From: Hathewaya histolytica
GTDB lineage: Bacteria; Bacillota; Clostridia; Clostridiales; Clostridiaceae
DNA: 64,000 nucleotides
Reading direction: 5' to 3'
NCBI RefSeq assembly: GCF_901482605.1
Contig: NZ_LR590481.1
Location: 2,666,001-2,730,000, forward strand
In this document: piece by piece, positions 27,616 through 37,118 of the stretch
Layout: the number at the start of each line of letters is the position of its first letter
Position numbering within the stretch: the stretch's first letter is position 1
Notes under the pieces: model-generated
The model's database searches: none
The model's input: only the letters and a program-made list of their open reading frames with translations
Told to the model about the DNA's origin: nothing
Made by a program: the position numbers and the translations under genes

Positions 27616-27745
27616 TTAATTTATACATTAATTATGTTCTACACTTAATTTAATCATACATTTTTATCTTATCAAATAGCTAATTAAATATCAATAATAA
27701 AACGAATACTTATATATAAAATTATAGTATCGTTCGTCTAAATGC

Positions 27746-27774
27746 AAAATCTTCTCTGTGATGAGAAGATTTTT
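27746..27774 (-). terminator. Terminator after the COG2509 gene
   Basis: AAAATCTTCTC pairs with GAGAAGATTTT around TGTGAT. It is adjacent to the stop codon of the flavoprotein gene. Confidence 0.8.
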
Positions 27775-27778
27775 ATAA

Positions 27779-29143
27779 CTATTTAGCAATACGTCTTGCA
27801 ACATAGACTCCACTTGCTGATGCCTGTGATAAAGAATGTGTAACTCCTGAGCAATCACCAAGAACATAAAGCCCTCTTACATTAGTTTCCAGATTTCTAT
27901 CAACCTCTACCTTACAATTATAGAACTTAACTTCAACTCCATATAAAAGTGTATCCTCATTAGCTGTACCTGGTGCTATCTTGTCTAAAGCATATATCAT
28001 CTCTATAATATCGTCCATTTGTCTTTTAGGTAGAACAAGGCTTAAATCTCCAGGTGTAGCCTTTAGTGTAGATCTTGTAAAACTTTTTGCCATGGTTTTT
28101 TCGCTACTTCTGTGCCCTTTGATAAGATCTCCAAACCTTTGAACTAAAACCCCACCCCCTAGCATATTACTAAGCCTCGCTATAGATTCTCCGTATTCAT
28201 TACTATCCTTAAACGGTTCTGTAAAACGATTGGATACTAGTAAAGCAAAATTTGTGTTTTCTGTATGCAAATCAGGATTAGAATAACTATGACCATTTAC
28301 AGTAACTATTCCATTAGTATTCTCAGTTACCACTTCTCCATGAGGATTCATACAAAAAGTTCTTACTAAGTCAGAATGACTTTTAGTCCTATATACTATT
28401 TTGCTTTCGTATACTTCATCTGTAATATGTTCAAATACGCTAGAAGGAAGTTCTACACGTACACCAATATCAACTCTGTTATTCTCTGTCTTTATGTTTA
28501 ATTTATTACAAAGATTAGATGTCCATTTTGAACCTGAACGACCTGTAGCTAAAATAAGCTTGTCTGATTTAAATTCTTTATTTTTAGTAATTATATTAAA
28601 CTCATTATTGTCTTTTTTTATATCTATTACTTCTGTATTAAATAACAATTCCATGTTTTCTTTTAAAAGGTTATATATATTAGTTAATATCCTTACATTT
28701 CTATCTGTACCTAAATGTCTGACCTTAGCATCTAAGAGGTGTAGATCATGTTGAATAGCTCTTCTTTTAAGTCCTGAATTAGCTGTAGAGTACAGTCTTG
28801 CGTCACTGCCACCCATACTGCACAAAACACTATCCACATAATCCATAAGTTCTAAGGCCTGCTTTTCACCTATATACTTATGTAAATCTCCACCAAAATT
28901 ATTAGTTATATTATATTTTCCATCAGATAAGGTACCAGCGCCACCATATCCATTCATAATATTACAGCTATTACAATGAATACAGTTTTTTATCTTTTCT
29001 CCGTCGATCGGACAATTTCTTTTTTCTATACTGTTTCCTTTTTCAATCATTAAAACTTTTAAACTTGGATTTATTTTCAACAACTCATAAGATGCGAATA
29101 TTCCACTTGCACCTGCCCCCACAATAATAATATCATATTTCAC
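27779..29143 (-). CDS. FAD-dependent dehydrogenase, COG2509 type
   Basis: This 454-residue flavoprotein has an N-terminal FAD motif (IIIVGAGASGIFASYELL) and a cysteine-rich block (CPIDGEKIKNCIHCNSC), then MNGYGGAGTLSDGKYNI. The C-terminal block is GLYVLGDCSGVTHSLSQASASGVYVAR. The arrangement matches the uncharacterised FAD-dependent dehydrogenases of COG2509. The four cysteines near residues 44-58 could bind a metal or cluster (inference). AGGAGGG lies before the ATG. The reaction is unknown. Confidence 0.9.
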   Translation of the reverse strand: MKYDIIIVGAGASGIFASYELLKINPSLKVLMIEKGNSIEKRNCPIDGEKIKNCIHCNSCNIMNGYGGAGTLSDGKYNITNNFGGDLHKYIGEKQALELMDYVDSVLCSMGGSDARLYSTANSGLKRRAIQHDLHLLDAKVRHLGTDRNVRILTNIYNLLKENMELLFNTEVIDIKKDNNEFNIITKNKEFKSDKLILATGRSGSKWTSNLCNKLNIKTENNRVDIGVRVELPSSVFEHITDEVYESKIVYRTKSHSDLVRTFCMNPHGEVVTENTNGIVTVNGHSYSNPDLHTENTNFALLVSNRFTEPFKDSNEYGESIARLSNMLGGGVLVQRFGDLIKGHRSSEKTMAKSFTRSTLKATPGDLSLVLPKRQMDDIIEMIYALDKIAPGTANEDTLLYGVEVKFYNCKVEVDRNLETNVRGLYVLGDCSGVTHSLSQASASGVYVARRIAK

Positions 29144-29389
29144 AGATATCCCTCCTAAGGTTAATAAATTAGCAACTAACCATATAAAATATTAACAAAT
29201 GTAATTAAAATAGTCAATAATATTTCCGAATAATATTATATATAATAGTTTTATTATTCGCATTTAGAATCTTAAATTTTTCATAATTTTTATTATTTGT
29301 ATATTTTTTATATCTATTAATGTTATAATTCTTTTGTATGATTTATCTTAAAAATTAAATTTCTAATTAAAATATAGGGAGGAATTCCT

Positions 29390-29914
29390 GTGAATATACC
29401 TAACATCCTAACTATAATCAGATTATTTTTAATTCCTTTATTTGTAATAGTATTTTACTCAAACAATAGCATAGCATATGCAATATTTATTTTTGTGTTA
29501 TCAGGGATAACAGATGTACTTGATGGATATATTGCCAGGAAATATAACCAAATAACTAAAATAGGTATAATGTTAGATCCTATAGCTGATAAACTTATGT
29601 TAGTTACAGTGCTCCTATGTTTAAGCACTAAAAAATATATCCCTTATTGGGTACCTATAGTCATAATTATAAAAGAATTAACTATGATATGTGGTGGTTT
29701 CTTACTATATAATAAACAAGACACTGTAGTACCTGCCAATCCATTTGGAAAGCTTGCTACATTCTTATTTCATATATCTATACTTATACTATACTTCAAC
29801 TATGCACTAGGAAGATATTTATTATATGCATCTGTAATCGCTACATTATTAGCTTTCTTTACATACTTTATAAATTATTTAAAAGTAAAAGAATATAAAA
29901 ATAAACCCAGATAA
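29390..29914 (+). CDS. pgsA: CDP-diacylglycerol-glycerol-3-phosphate phosphatidyltransferase
   Basis: This 174-residue membrane enzyme of the CDP-alcohol phosphatidyltransferase family has several helices and the signature DVLDGYIARKYNQ...LDPIADKL (D-G-x2-A-R-x8-G-x3-D-x3-D). PgsA makes phosphatidylglycerol phosphate from CDP-diacylglycerol and glycerol 3-phosphate. The start is GTG, seven bases after AGGGAGG. The head-group acceptor is inferred from the PgsA-like opening MNIPNILTIIRLFLIP. Its stop codon lies within the shared terminator with the next gene. Confidence 0.88.
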   Translation: MNIPNILTIIRLFLIPLFVIVFYSNNSIAYAIFIFVLSGITDVLDGYIARKYNQITKIGIMLDPIADKLMLVTVLLCLSTKKYIPYWVPIVIIIKELTMICGGFLLYNKQDTVVPANPFGKLATFLFHISILILYFNYALGRYLLYASVIATLLAFFTYFINYLKVKEYKNKPR

Positions 29915-29929
29915 GCATCTGGGTTTATT
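29900..29929. terminator. Convergent terminator containing both stop codons
   Basis: Perfect 13-base arms (29900-29912 and 29917-29929, AATAAACCCAGAT) around AAGC. The pgsA stop and the stop of the convergent DUF3006 gene both lie within it. Confidence 0.85.
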
Positions 29930-30134
29930 TCCATAAATCATCCATAAGTTTTTCTATTTCTTTTTTTCTATTACTTGTATCTTTCTCATCTATAGTTACA
30001 TTTATTTCTAAATTTAATATAGTACCTTCTCTTGCATCCTTAGGAATTATATCTTTAGGAATATCTATGGTCTTTCCTTCAGCAATTTCAACTACTGCAT
30101 AATTTCCTTCAAATCTATCTACAATACCTTTCAT
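29925..30134 (-). CDS. DUF3006 family protein
   Basis: This 69-residue protein begins MKGIVDRFEGNYAVVEI and continues with GKTIDIPKDIIPKDAREGTILNLE, a small beta-barrel pattern typical of DUF3006. It has no membrane segment. It starts eight bases past the stop of the yhaM-like gene and is probably cotranscribed. Function unknown. Its last codons overlap the convergent terminator. Confidence 0.85.
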   Translation of the reverse strand: MKGIVDRFEGNYAVVEIAEGKTIDIPKDIIPKDAREGTILNLEINVTIDEKDTSNRKKEIEKLMDDLWK

Positions 30135-30142
30135 TCCTACAC

Positions 30143-31108
30143 CTACTCTTCTCTTTTTAAATTACTCCTATAAACACTTAAATTATCTAAAGACCAAATT
30201 CTATCTGAAAAGCTACCTTCTTCTGTTTCACTTACAGCTTTACGCATATCATACATTCTAGCATCCATAACATCTATATGATGTAAAAGTTCTGCCTCCG
30301 GAATCATAGGCTTTTTAGGACTACCATACTCAGCCTCATAATGATGAGATAGAACCATATGTTGTAATAACATAGCAACTTCTTTGTCAGCACCAACTTT
30401 CTCTGCGGCAACTTCAATTTTTCTAACTCCAATAACTATATGGCCTAGTAATTGCCCCTCAACACTATATTTATCAACTATTCCAAGGGTATTAGATTCC
30501 ATTTCCTCTATTTTTGCTATATCATGAATTATAATACCTGCATAAAGTAAGTCCTTATTGATAAAATCATATATCTCACATAATTTTTCTCCAACTTTAA
30601 GCATAGTTGTTATATGATATAAAAGTCCTGAACGAATAGAATGGTGATTTGATTTTGCTGCCGGATAATACATTATTGCATCTCCAGCTTCATCTAATAT
30701 ATATTCAAGTATCTTCTTCACATCTTTATTTTTTATACGCTCTTTATATCCTAATAATTCATCAAACATATCTTTAGGATCATTTGGAGCTACTGGGACA
30801 AAATCTTCTGCATTAAATGTATCCTTTTCATTTACTGGTGTTATAGTATCCACCTTAAATTGAAGTTTACCTCTCCAATCTACTACGTTCCCTGTTACCT
30901 TCACAAGCATATTAGCTTTAATTGTATCCTCTTTTCCATCTCTACATTCCCAAAGCTTTGCGTTTATTTCTCCCGTCCTATCCATTAACTCTATATCTAA
31001 AAATTTATTATTAGTTCCATTTGTTAATCTACAAGTTATGTCTTTCACTAAGAATATTCCCTGTATTTTATCGCCTCTTTGAAACTGACCTATAGTCTTC
31101 GAATTCAT
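30143..31108 (-). CDS. yhaM: 3'-5' exoribonuclease YhaM-type (OB-fold plus HD domain)
   Basis: The 321-residue protein has an N-terminal OB-fold region (RGDKIQGIFLVKDITCRLTNG, residues about 10-90, with WRGKLQFKVDTITPV). A C-terminal HD domain follows (HHSIRSGLLYHITTMLKVGE, GIIIHDIAKIEEM, LQHMVLSHHYEAEYGSP). This domain order is that of YhaM/CBF1, which trims RNA 3' ends with metal ions. The ATG follows GGAGAG. It is cotranscribed with DUF3006. Confidence 0.9.
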   Translation of the reverse strand: MNSKTIGQFQRGDKIQGIFLVKDITCRLTNGTNNKFLDIELMDRTGEINAKLWECRDGKEDTIKANMLVKVTGNVVDWRGKLQFKVDTITPVNEKDTFNAEDFVPVAPNDPKDMFDELLGYKERIKNKDVKKILEYILDEAGDAIMYYPAAKSNHHSIRSGLLYHITTMLKVGEKLCEIYDFINKDLLYAGIIIHDIAKIEEMESNTLGIVDKYSVEGQLLGHIVIGVRKIEVAAEKVGADKEVAMLLQHMVLSHHYEAEYGSPKKPMIPEAELLHHIDVMDARMYDMRKAVSETEEGSFSDRIWSLDNLSVYRSNLKREE

Positions 31109-31242
31109 ACGAATCTCTCCTTATGAAAAATCTTATCATTAATATATTTATTGTAACCCTAAACATAATATTATACAAATAATTTTAGAATAGGTATAAA
31201 TAACGCTATAAATACTTAGGTAAAACTTAATATTTTCATTAA

Positions 31243-31275
31243 AAAGGTTGTCCTAGACATATTAGGACAACCTTT
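31243..31275 (-). terminator. Terminator after the first LCP gene
   Basis: AAAGGTTGTCCTA and TAGGACAACCTTT pair perfectly, with a T-run on the minus strand. Confidence 0.85.
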
Positions 31276-31287
31276 GAAATTAAATAT

Positions 31288-32643
31288 TTATTTAGCACCT
31301 TGATTTCCTTCAGATTTCTGTGATTTCGATTCTTCTTGACCTGGTACTACCGGTGGCTTTGGATCTTGCTTTGGTGGTGTTGGTGTTTTAGGTGGTGCTT
31401 CTGGCTTTGGATCTTGCTTTGGTGGTATTGGTGTTTTTGGTGGTATTGGTGTTTTCGACTCTTCATTTTTAGAACCATTTGTTCCACTACCTGTTCCTAC
31501 ACCAGTACCTTTTTTGTTTTTCTTGCTTTGCGTATATCCATTACTACTATTATTATTATTTTCTACATACTTTTTCTTCTTAGGCTTTGGCATATCATAC
31601 TCATGTTCATCTTTCTTATGAAAATCTTGTACACTTTCGCCATGATATTTAAATTGCTCATATTTCTTTTCATCATAAGCAATATCTTCAAAGATAAAAT
31701 CATGCATTACTTTTTTATTATTATCCTTGTCCATTACTTGAACCCAGCCCTTGGCTTTACTTATAATCAAACCATCACTTAACTTATCAGTTGGTATTTG
31801 TAGCTTATCTATATCAAAATTTCCAATTTTTTGTATGGTGTAAGCTAGGTTTAAAGCATCTGTTAATCCTACATTGGTTTTAATGTATGGTAGAAGCTCA
31901 TTGGCTATACCTGGATATTTCATAACAGATACGTCTTTCATTTTTACTATTAATGCTTCTAATACTTCCCTTTGTCTTCTAACTCTATCATAAGTACCGT
32001 TTCCAACTTTTCTCATTCTAGAAAATGCTAGTGCTTGTTGACCATTTAGCAATTGCTTTCCAGGATTTTTTAGATAAACAGCATCTACTTTGGATAGCTT
32101 AGTGTTATCTTCAATTTCTATATCTATACACCTATTTAGTTCTTTAACTTCAGCTTTGTTTTTTAACTCTACATCAACACCACCTACTGAATCAACTAAA
32201 GCTTTAAAACCATTAAAATCTATGATTGCATAGTTGTCCAATCTTACATCGAAATTTTCTTCTAAAGTCTTTCTTAAAAGTGGCATTTCTCCATATGAAT
32301 AAGCATGAGTTATTTTTTCATCATTATGACCTGGAATTGTAACGTATGCATCCCTCATTATGGATGTAAGTTTTAATTTTTTATGATTATCATCAATTGT
32401 AAGTATAGTAAGTGCATCCGATCTTGTTGGTTCCCCCTCAACTCTAGCATCTACACCTACTAATAATATGTTTGTTATACCTGGCACTTCCTTATATTTT
32501 GCTGCCTCTACCCTATCTTCTTTTTTATCACCCTCGCTAATATGTATCTTTTCATAGGTTTGATATATGTATAAAAGTGCCGTTAATGCAACTCCCAAGA
32601 ACAAAACCAAACTTAATAATAGAACTTTTTTCTTTTTAGACAA
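31288..32643 (-). CDS. LytR-CpsA-Psr (LCP) family glycopolymer ligase
   Basis: This 451-residue protein has one N-terminal transmembrane helix (VLLLSLVLFLGVALTALLYIYQTY). An extracellular LCP domain follows (residues about 55-290): NILLVGVDAR, RSDALTILTID, DFNGFKALVDSVGGVDVEL and LAFSRMRKVGNGTYDRVRRQREVL, with arginines that bind the lipid-linked phosphate. LCP enzymes attach secondary polymers to peptidoglycan. The last 100 residues are a Lys/Pro-rich tail with two copies of a PPKTPxPPKQDPKP repeat. A paralogue lies at 35043-36566 with a very different tail. The ATG follows AGAGAGGAA. Confidence 0.93.
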   Translation of the reverse strand: MSKKKKVLLLSLVLFLGVALTALLYIYQTYEKIHISEGDKKEDRVEAAKYKEVPGITNILLVGVDARVEGEPTRSDALTILTIDDNHKKLKLTSIMRDAYVTIPGHNDEKITHAYSYGEMPLLRKTLEENFDVRLDNYAIIDFNGFKALVDSVGGVDVELKNKAEVKELNRCIDIEIEDNTKLSKVDAVYLKNPGKQLLNGQQALAFSRMRKVGNGTYDRVRRQREVLEALIVKMKDVSVMKYPGIANELLPYIKTNVGLTDALNLAYTIQKIGNFDIDKLQIPTDKLSDGLIISKAKGWVQVMDKDNNKKVMHDFIFEDIAYDEKKYEQFKYHGESVQDFHKKDEHEYDMPKPKKKKYVENNNNSSNGYTQSKKNKKGTGVGTGSGTNGSKNEESKTPIPPKTPIPPKQDPKPEAPPKTPTPPKQDPKPPVVPGQEESKSQKSEGNQGAK

Positions 32644-32724
32644 TTTATATTCCTCTCTTTCTAGAAAAATTGCCTCTTCAACAAAATTCCCTATAAAATA
32701 AATAATGTATATAATTATATATAC

Positions 32725-32757
32725 ATTATAACTTAAACGTGTTAACTTATTAAGTTA
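32725..32757 (-). promoter_or_regulatory. Candidate promoter/operator of the LCP gene
   Basis: On the minus strand TATAAT (32725-32730) has a weak TTAATA 17 bases upstream. A perfect TAACTTA-T-TAAGTTA palindrome (32743-32757) covers that -35, so it may be an operator. Confidence 0.35.
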
Positions 32758-32883
32758 CAAATCTATTAATTTTAAAAAATGTAGGTTTTTTGTTCGAATT
32801 TTGTTCATTTATATACATACTTTTAATTAATTAACACACTATATTAATAAATTAATATTTATATTTGGAGGTAGCTAATTAAT

Positions 32884-32997
32884 ATGGATAAAAGTAAAGC
32901 TAAAAAAAGTAGAAAAGACCAAAATACTGAAGTTTTAGAAGGTACAACTATTGGAAAAGCTAAGAAAAGGACTAATGAAAATAAAAAAAATATTTAA
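32884..32997 (+). CDS. Small basic protein, 37 residues
   Basis: The ORF starts at the ATG at 32884, 11 bases after GGAGGT, and ends just before a terminator hairpin (33042-33080). The product begins MDKSKAKKSRKDQNTEVLEG and ends KKRTNENKKNI; it is Lys/Arg-rich and probably unstructured. The ribosome site, isolated position and dedicated terminator support a real gene. I do not recognise the family. A small nucleic-acid-binding or spore-associated protein is possible but unsupported. Confidence 0.6.
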   Translation: MDKSKAKKSRKDQNTEVLEGTTIGKAKKRTNENKKNI

Positions 32998-33041
32998 AAC
33001 TTACTAGGTACATTTTAAAAATATATATAATCAAAAATAAA

Positions 33042-33080
33042 AAAGTTCTTCTAAGATGAAACTTATAGAAGAGCTTTTTT
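33042..33080 (+). terminator. Terminator after the 37-residue gene
   Basis: AAGTTCTTCTAAG and CTTATAGAAGAGCTT pair imperfectly and are followed by TTTTTATTTTTTTT. Confidence 0.75.
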
Positions 33081-33114
33081 ATTTTTTTTGTGAAAATAAT
33101 ATTTTTTTATTTTC

Positions 33115-33128
33115 GTAACATAAGTTAC
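33115..33128. promoter_or_regulatory. HcpR-like operator upstream of hcp
   Basis: GTAAC-ATAA-GTTAC is identical to the site at 44748-44761 beside hcpR; the shared block extends to CGTAACATAAGTTACA. A TATAAT lies at 33152-33157, which places the operator centre near -41.5 or -42.5, the class II activator position. Confidence 0.75.
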
Positions 33129-33269
33129 AGAAATCACCTAACTATTTATAATATAATCTGGTCAAAGCTCAAAACTAATTAACTAACAACTAACTAAAAT
33201 TAAAAATTAAACTTTAAAATAAACTTCATTATTACAAAGATTAAATATAATAATAGGGAGGATAAATTT

Positions 33270-34919
33270 ATGAGTATGTTTTGTTATCAATGTCAAGAAA
33301 CTGCTGGATGTAAAGGTTGTACAGTTAGAGGTGTATGTGGTAAAACACCAGAAACTGCAAATCTACAAGATTTATTAATATATGTTTTAAAAGGAATCTC
33401 TATGTACAGTTTAAAAGCTGAGGAGAATAACTTAAATGTAGATAAAGAAAATAAATTTATAATGGAAGGCTTATTCTCTACAATTACAAATGCTAACTTC
33501 GATGTTAAGTACTTTGAAAATAAGATAATTGAAGCTTTAAATCTTAGAGAAGAAGTTAAACAAAACCTAGTAAATGCTTCTATTAACATAGAAGATGTAA
33601 CTCACGATGCTGCAACTTGGAATTCAAATAACATCGAAGATTTCCATACAAAGGCAACTACAGTAGGTATATTAGCTACTGAAAATGAAGATGTAAGATC
33701 TTTAAGAGAACTATTAGTATACGGTGTAAAAGGTATGGCTGCATATGCAGAACATGCATATACTTTAGGATACATTGATAATTCTATATTCTCATTTATG
33801 AAAAAGGCACTAATAGAAACTACTAACAATAACTTAAGTGCTGATGAATTAGTAGCATTAGTTATGGAGTGTGGTAAATACGGTGTAGATACTATGGCTT
33901 TACTAGATAAAGCGAATACCTCAACTTATGGAAGTCCAGAAATGACTAAGGTTAATATAGGTGTTAGAAATAATCCTGCTATATTAATAAGTGGACATGA
34001 CCTAAAAGACTTAGAAGAATTATTAAAACAAACAGAGGGAACAGGTGTAGATGTTTATACCCATGGTGAAATGTTACCAGCTCATTATTATCCTTCATTT
34101 AAAAAGTATGATCACTTTGTTGGTAACTATGGAAACGCATGGTGGAAACAAGGCGAGGAATTCGAAAGCTTTAACGGACCAATATTGATGACTACAAATT
34201 GTATAGTAACTCCGAAGTCATCATATAAAGATAGAATATACACAACTGGTATTGTTGGTTTTGAAGGATTAAAGCATATTGAAGATAGAAAAGATGGCCA
34301 AGCTAAAGACTTCTCGATAATTATAGAACATGCTAAAAAATGTGCTACTCCAAAAGAAATTGAAAAAGGAGAAATTATTGGTGGATTTGCTCATAACCAA
34401 GTATTCCAATTAGCTGATCAAGTAGTTGAAGCTGTGAAGTCTGGCGCTATAAAGAGATTCTTCGTTATGGCTGGATGTGACGGAAGGATGAAGGGTAGAG
34501 ATTACTATACTGAATTTGCTAAAACACTTCCAAAAGATACTGTTATCTTAACGGCTGGATGTGCAAAATATAGATATAACAAGCTAGAACTAGGTGATAT
34601 AAATGGTATTCCAAGAGTTCTTGATGCTGGACAATGTAACGATTCTTACTCATTAGCTGTAATTGCATTAAAACTAAAAGAAATCTTTGAATTAACTGAT
34701 GTAAATGAATTACCGATTTCATATAATATAGCTTGGTACGAACAAAAAGCTGTAATAGTTTTACTTGCTTTACTACATCTTGGAGTTAAAAATATACACT
34801 TAGGACCAACATTACCTGCATTCCTATCACCAAATGTGGCAAAAGTATTAATTGATACCTTTGGTATAGGTGGAATAACAAATGTAGAAAGTGATATGAA
34901 AATGTTCTTAGGAATGTAA
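33270..34919 (+). CDS. hcp: Hybrid cluster protein (hydroxylamine reductase)
   Basis: Hcp binds a [4Fe-4S] cluster and the hybrid [4Fe-2O-2S] cluster. It reduces hydroxylamine in vitro and NO in vivo (established for the family). The 549-residue length is usual. The N-terminal cysteine set is [20 protein letters not shown], and hybrid-cluster ligands lie in regions such as [70 protein letters not shown] precedes the ATG. An HcpR-like operator upstream links it to the regulator at 44038 and the ferredoxin at 44889. Confidence 0.97.
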   Translation: MSMFCYQCQETAGCKGCTVRGVCGKTPETANLQDLLIYVLKGISMYSLKAEENNLNVDKENKFIMEGLFSTITNANFDVKYFENKIIEALNLREEVKQNLVNASINIEDVTHDAATWNSNNIEDFHTKATTVGILATENEDVRSLRELLVYGVKGMAAYAEHAYTLGYIDNSIFSFMKKALIETTNNNLSADELVALVMECGKYGVDTMALLDKANTSTYGSPEMTKVNIGVRNNPAILISGHDLKDLEELLKQTEGTGVDVYTHGEMLPAHYYPSFKKYDHFVGNYGNAWWKQGEEFESFNGPILMTTNCIVTPKSSYKDRIYTTGIVGFEGLKHIEDRKDGQAKDFSIIIEHAKKCATPKEIEKGEIIGGFAHNQVFQLADQVVEAVKSGAIKRFFVMAGCDGRMKGRDYYTEFAKTLPKDTVILTAGCAKYRYNKLELGDINGIPRVLDAGQCNDSYSLAVIALKLKEIFELTDVNELPISYNIAWYEQKAVIVLLALLHLGVKNIHLGPTLPAFLSPNVAKVLIDTFGIGGITNVESDMKMFLGM

Positions 34920-34984
34920 TCAACAAAAAACTATATAAATAATTTTGTGTAACTTAATAGAAAATAAGATCATATAAAAAATAA

Positions 34985-35022
34985 GGCTATTTCTAAATGA
35001 TTAAAAATATTTAGAAATAGCC
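34985..35022. terminator. Convergent terminator between hcp and the second LCP gene
   Basis: Perfect 14-base arms (GGCTATTTCTAAAT) with a 10-base loop and T-rich runs on both strands. Confidence 0.85.
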
Positions 35023-35042
35023 CTTTATTTTTGTTTTAATAA

Positions 35043-36566
35043 TTATCTATCTTTTCTAGAACCCTCATTTGTTTTATTTATAGTATCCTTTGCACCATCC
35101 TTATTGGTATCTTTATTTTCTTCTAATTTCTTATCCTTATCCCTTTGATTTAAATCTTTTTCATTAACCTTGCCATTATTCTTATCTGTATCTTTAGTAT
35201 CCTTTTTATTTTTATGATCTAGACTATTATCTTTATCGTTTCTACTCTTATCTTTTTCATACTTGATTTCCTTATCTTCCTTGTTATCCCTTATGTTTTT
35301 ATTCTTTTTATTAATATCTTCTTGTTTTATCCCTTTATTATAAATTTTCTTTTTATTTTTATTGGTTTTAGAATAAGTTCCCTCTTTATTATATTTAGTT
35401 TGTTTAGTTTTGTTTTTACTTATGTCCTCTTTGTTTCTAAGCTTTTCTGTAGCTAAATTATCACATTCAATATCTAACTTACTACTATACTTACTTTTAT
35501 CGTATTTAATATTATCGAAAATGAATTCATTTAGAACCTTGATATTTGCCTTTTTATCCATTAAATGAACCCAACCTTTTGCAGTTCCTAAATCTCTCTC
35601 TATACTAAGTTCATTTGTTGGTATTTGTAATTGAAGTATTTTATCTTGTTCTATTCCCACCTTATTCATTGTATATGCTAGGTTTAAAAGCTCTGTTATC
35701 TCTAAATTAGTTGTAATATAAGGTATTAAGCTATTTAATATCTTAGGATACTTAATTAAGGGAGCATCTTTCATCTTAATCATCATAGCTGTAAGTACTT
35801 CTCTCTGCCTTCTAACTCTGTCATATGTGCCATTCCCCACTTTTCTTAACCTAGAAAATGCTAAAGCTTGTTGACCATTTAAAAGTTGTTTACCAGTTTT
35901 GTCCACATACTTAGGCACTTCTTTTTTATGATTTATGTACAAGTTATCGTCTATATCTATATCTATAGTATCATTTATACCTTTTAACTCTTCTTTGTTA
36001 TTAATATCTACCTCTACACCATTTAACTCATCTATCAAAGACTTAAACCCTTCAAAATTTATAATTGCATATTTATCTATATTTATATTTAAATTAGACT
36101 TTATGGTTTCTTTCAGTAAATCTATTTTTCCATATGCATAAGCATGGGTCAACTTTTCATAGCCACGCCCTGGTATATATGTATATAGGTCTCTCATAAG
36201 GGATGTAAGTTTTATAGTTTTATGTACATCATCAATTGTTAAAATTACCATAGCATCAGATCTTGTAGGCTCCTCCTTAGTCCTAGCATCTAATCCTACG
36301 AGTAAAATATTAGTTACCCCTTCCACTTCTCTAAAATCTATTTTTTCCTCCTTTGGAACTTGTTTGATTTCTTCACATTCTACAGGAAGTACAGACTTTT
36401 GAATATTAGGCGCATAAATTTTTTTATGCATATAATAAGCATAAGCACAAATAGAAAAAATAATAAATAGTATTAGTATAATTACACTATAAAAAATTCT
36501 CTTCCTTTTCTTCTTTCTTCTCTCTATTTCTCTGAGCTTCCTTATATTAACCCTTTTAGAATCCAC
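35043..36566 (-). CDS. LCP family glycopolymer ligase with charged low-complexity tail
   Basis: This 507-residue paralogue of the protein at 31288 has one N-terminal transmembrane helix (IFYSVIILILFIIFSICAYAYYMH) after a very basic start. The LCP domain shows NILLVGLDART, RSDAMVILTIDDVHK, NFEGFKSLIDELNGVEVDI and LAFSRLRKVGNGTYDRVRRQREVL. The final 140 residues are rich in Lys, Asp and Asn (for example DKDNSLDHKNKKDTKDTDKN) and are probably disordered and wall-associated. It is a single-gene unit. Which polymer it attaches is unknown. Confidence 0.92.
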   Translation of the reverse strand: MDSKRVNIRKLREIERRKKKRKRIFYSVIILILFIIFSICAYAYYMHKKIYAPNIQKSVLPVECEEIKQVPKEEKIDFREVEGVTNILLVGLDARTKEEPTRSDAMVILTIDDVHKTIKLTSLMRDLYTYIPGRGYEKLTHAYAYGKIDLLKETIKSNLNINIDKYAIINFEGFKSLIDELNGVEVDINNKEELKGINDTIDIDIDDNLYINHKKEVPKYVDKTGKQLLNGQQALAFSRLRKVGNGTYDRVRRQREVLTAMMIKMKDAPLIKYPKILNSLIPYITTNLEITELLNLAYTMNKVGIEQDKILQLQIPTNELSIERDLGTAKGWVHLMDKKANIKVLNEFIFDNIKYDKSKYSSKLDIECDNLATEKLRNKEDISKNKTKQTKYNKEGTYSKTNKNKKKIYNKGIKQEDINKKNKNIRDNKEDKEIKYEKDKSRNDKDNSLDHKNKKDTKDTDKNNGKVNEKDLNQRDKDKKLEENKDTNKDGAKDTINKTNEGSRKDR

Positions 36567-36694
36567 ATTTTCCCCTCCTACTTTATATATTACCCTTTAA
36601 ATTAATTTCAAACTCCTAATTTAAATTCTAAAAAATATTTGTTTTTTTGTCAAATAATTATAAATTGCGTCGCAAATGCAGTGAATTTTTATAA

Positions 36695-36730
36695 AAATAG
36701 CTTATAGAGAATTCTCTCTATAAGCTATTT
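36695..36730 (-). terminator. Terminator of the hyd operon
   Basis: Perfect 16-base arms (36695-36710 and 36715-36730) around ATTC, with CTATTTTTATAAAAATTC following on the minus strand. Confidence 0.85.
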
Positions 36731-36759
36731 AAAGTCGCACTTATACATCTTTGTTTACC

Positions 36760-37095
36760 TTATTGAAATTTTTCTAACTCTATACTTAGCTCTTCCCCTA
36801 TAAGAGATAGTATATCAACTATAAGATTTATAATTTCTTCTTTGTCTTTATCTTTATTACTATCTAGTACTGTTATAGGCGAATTTTTACAGCAATTTCT
36901 AGCATAAAAGACACCCTTTATTTTAAATATATCTAAGTTATTGCCTATATCTTTTAAATCATCATATCTAATAGTTTTTCCTGTTATAGAAAGCTTTATT
37001 TTGTTAAATCCATTATGAATTTCTAGTAGCAAACTCTCTTCATTTTTAACATTATTTTTAGTAATTTTTTTAATTTCAGCACTCTTAACATCCAT
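36760..37095 (-). CDS. Unknown protein at the end of the hyd operon, 111 residues
   Basis: I do not recognise this family. The protein has a beta-rich centre (GFNKIKLSITGKTIRYDDLKDIG), an adjacent cysteine pair in FYARNCCKNSP, and an amphipathic C-terminal helix (EEIINLIVDILSLIGEELSIELEKF). No signal or membrane segment. It follows the 112-residue gene by 23 bases and precedes the operon terminator, so it is very probably transcribed with hydE, hydG and hydF. The CC pair may matter for metal or redox chemistry (inference). Confidence 0.7.
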   Translation of the reverse strand: MDVKSAEIKKITKNNVKNEESLLLEIHNGFNKIKLSITGKTIRYDDLKDIGNNLDIFKIKGVFYARNCCKNSPITVLDSNKDKDKEEIINLIVDILSLIGEELSIELEKFQ

Positions 37096-37118
37096 ACTAA
37101 AACCCCCATAAATAAAAC

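Noticed and set aside
31336-31782. Trp-rich open frame opposite the LCP gene tail
   Set aside because: It is the reverse of the Pro/Lys-rich repeat coding region, with no ribosome site.
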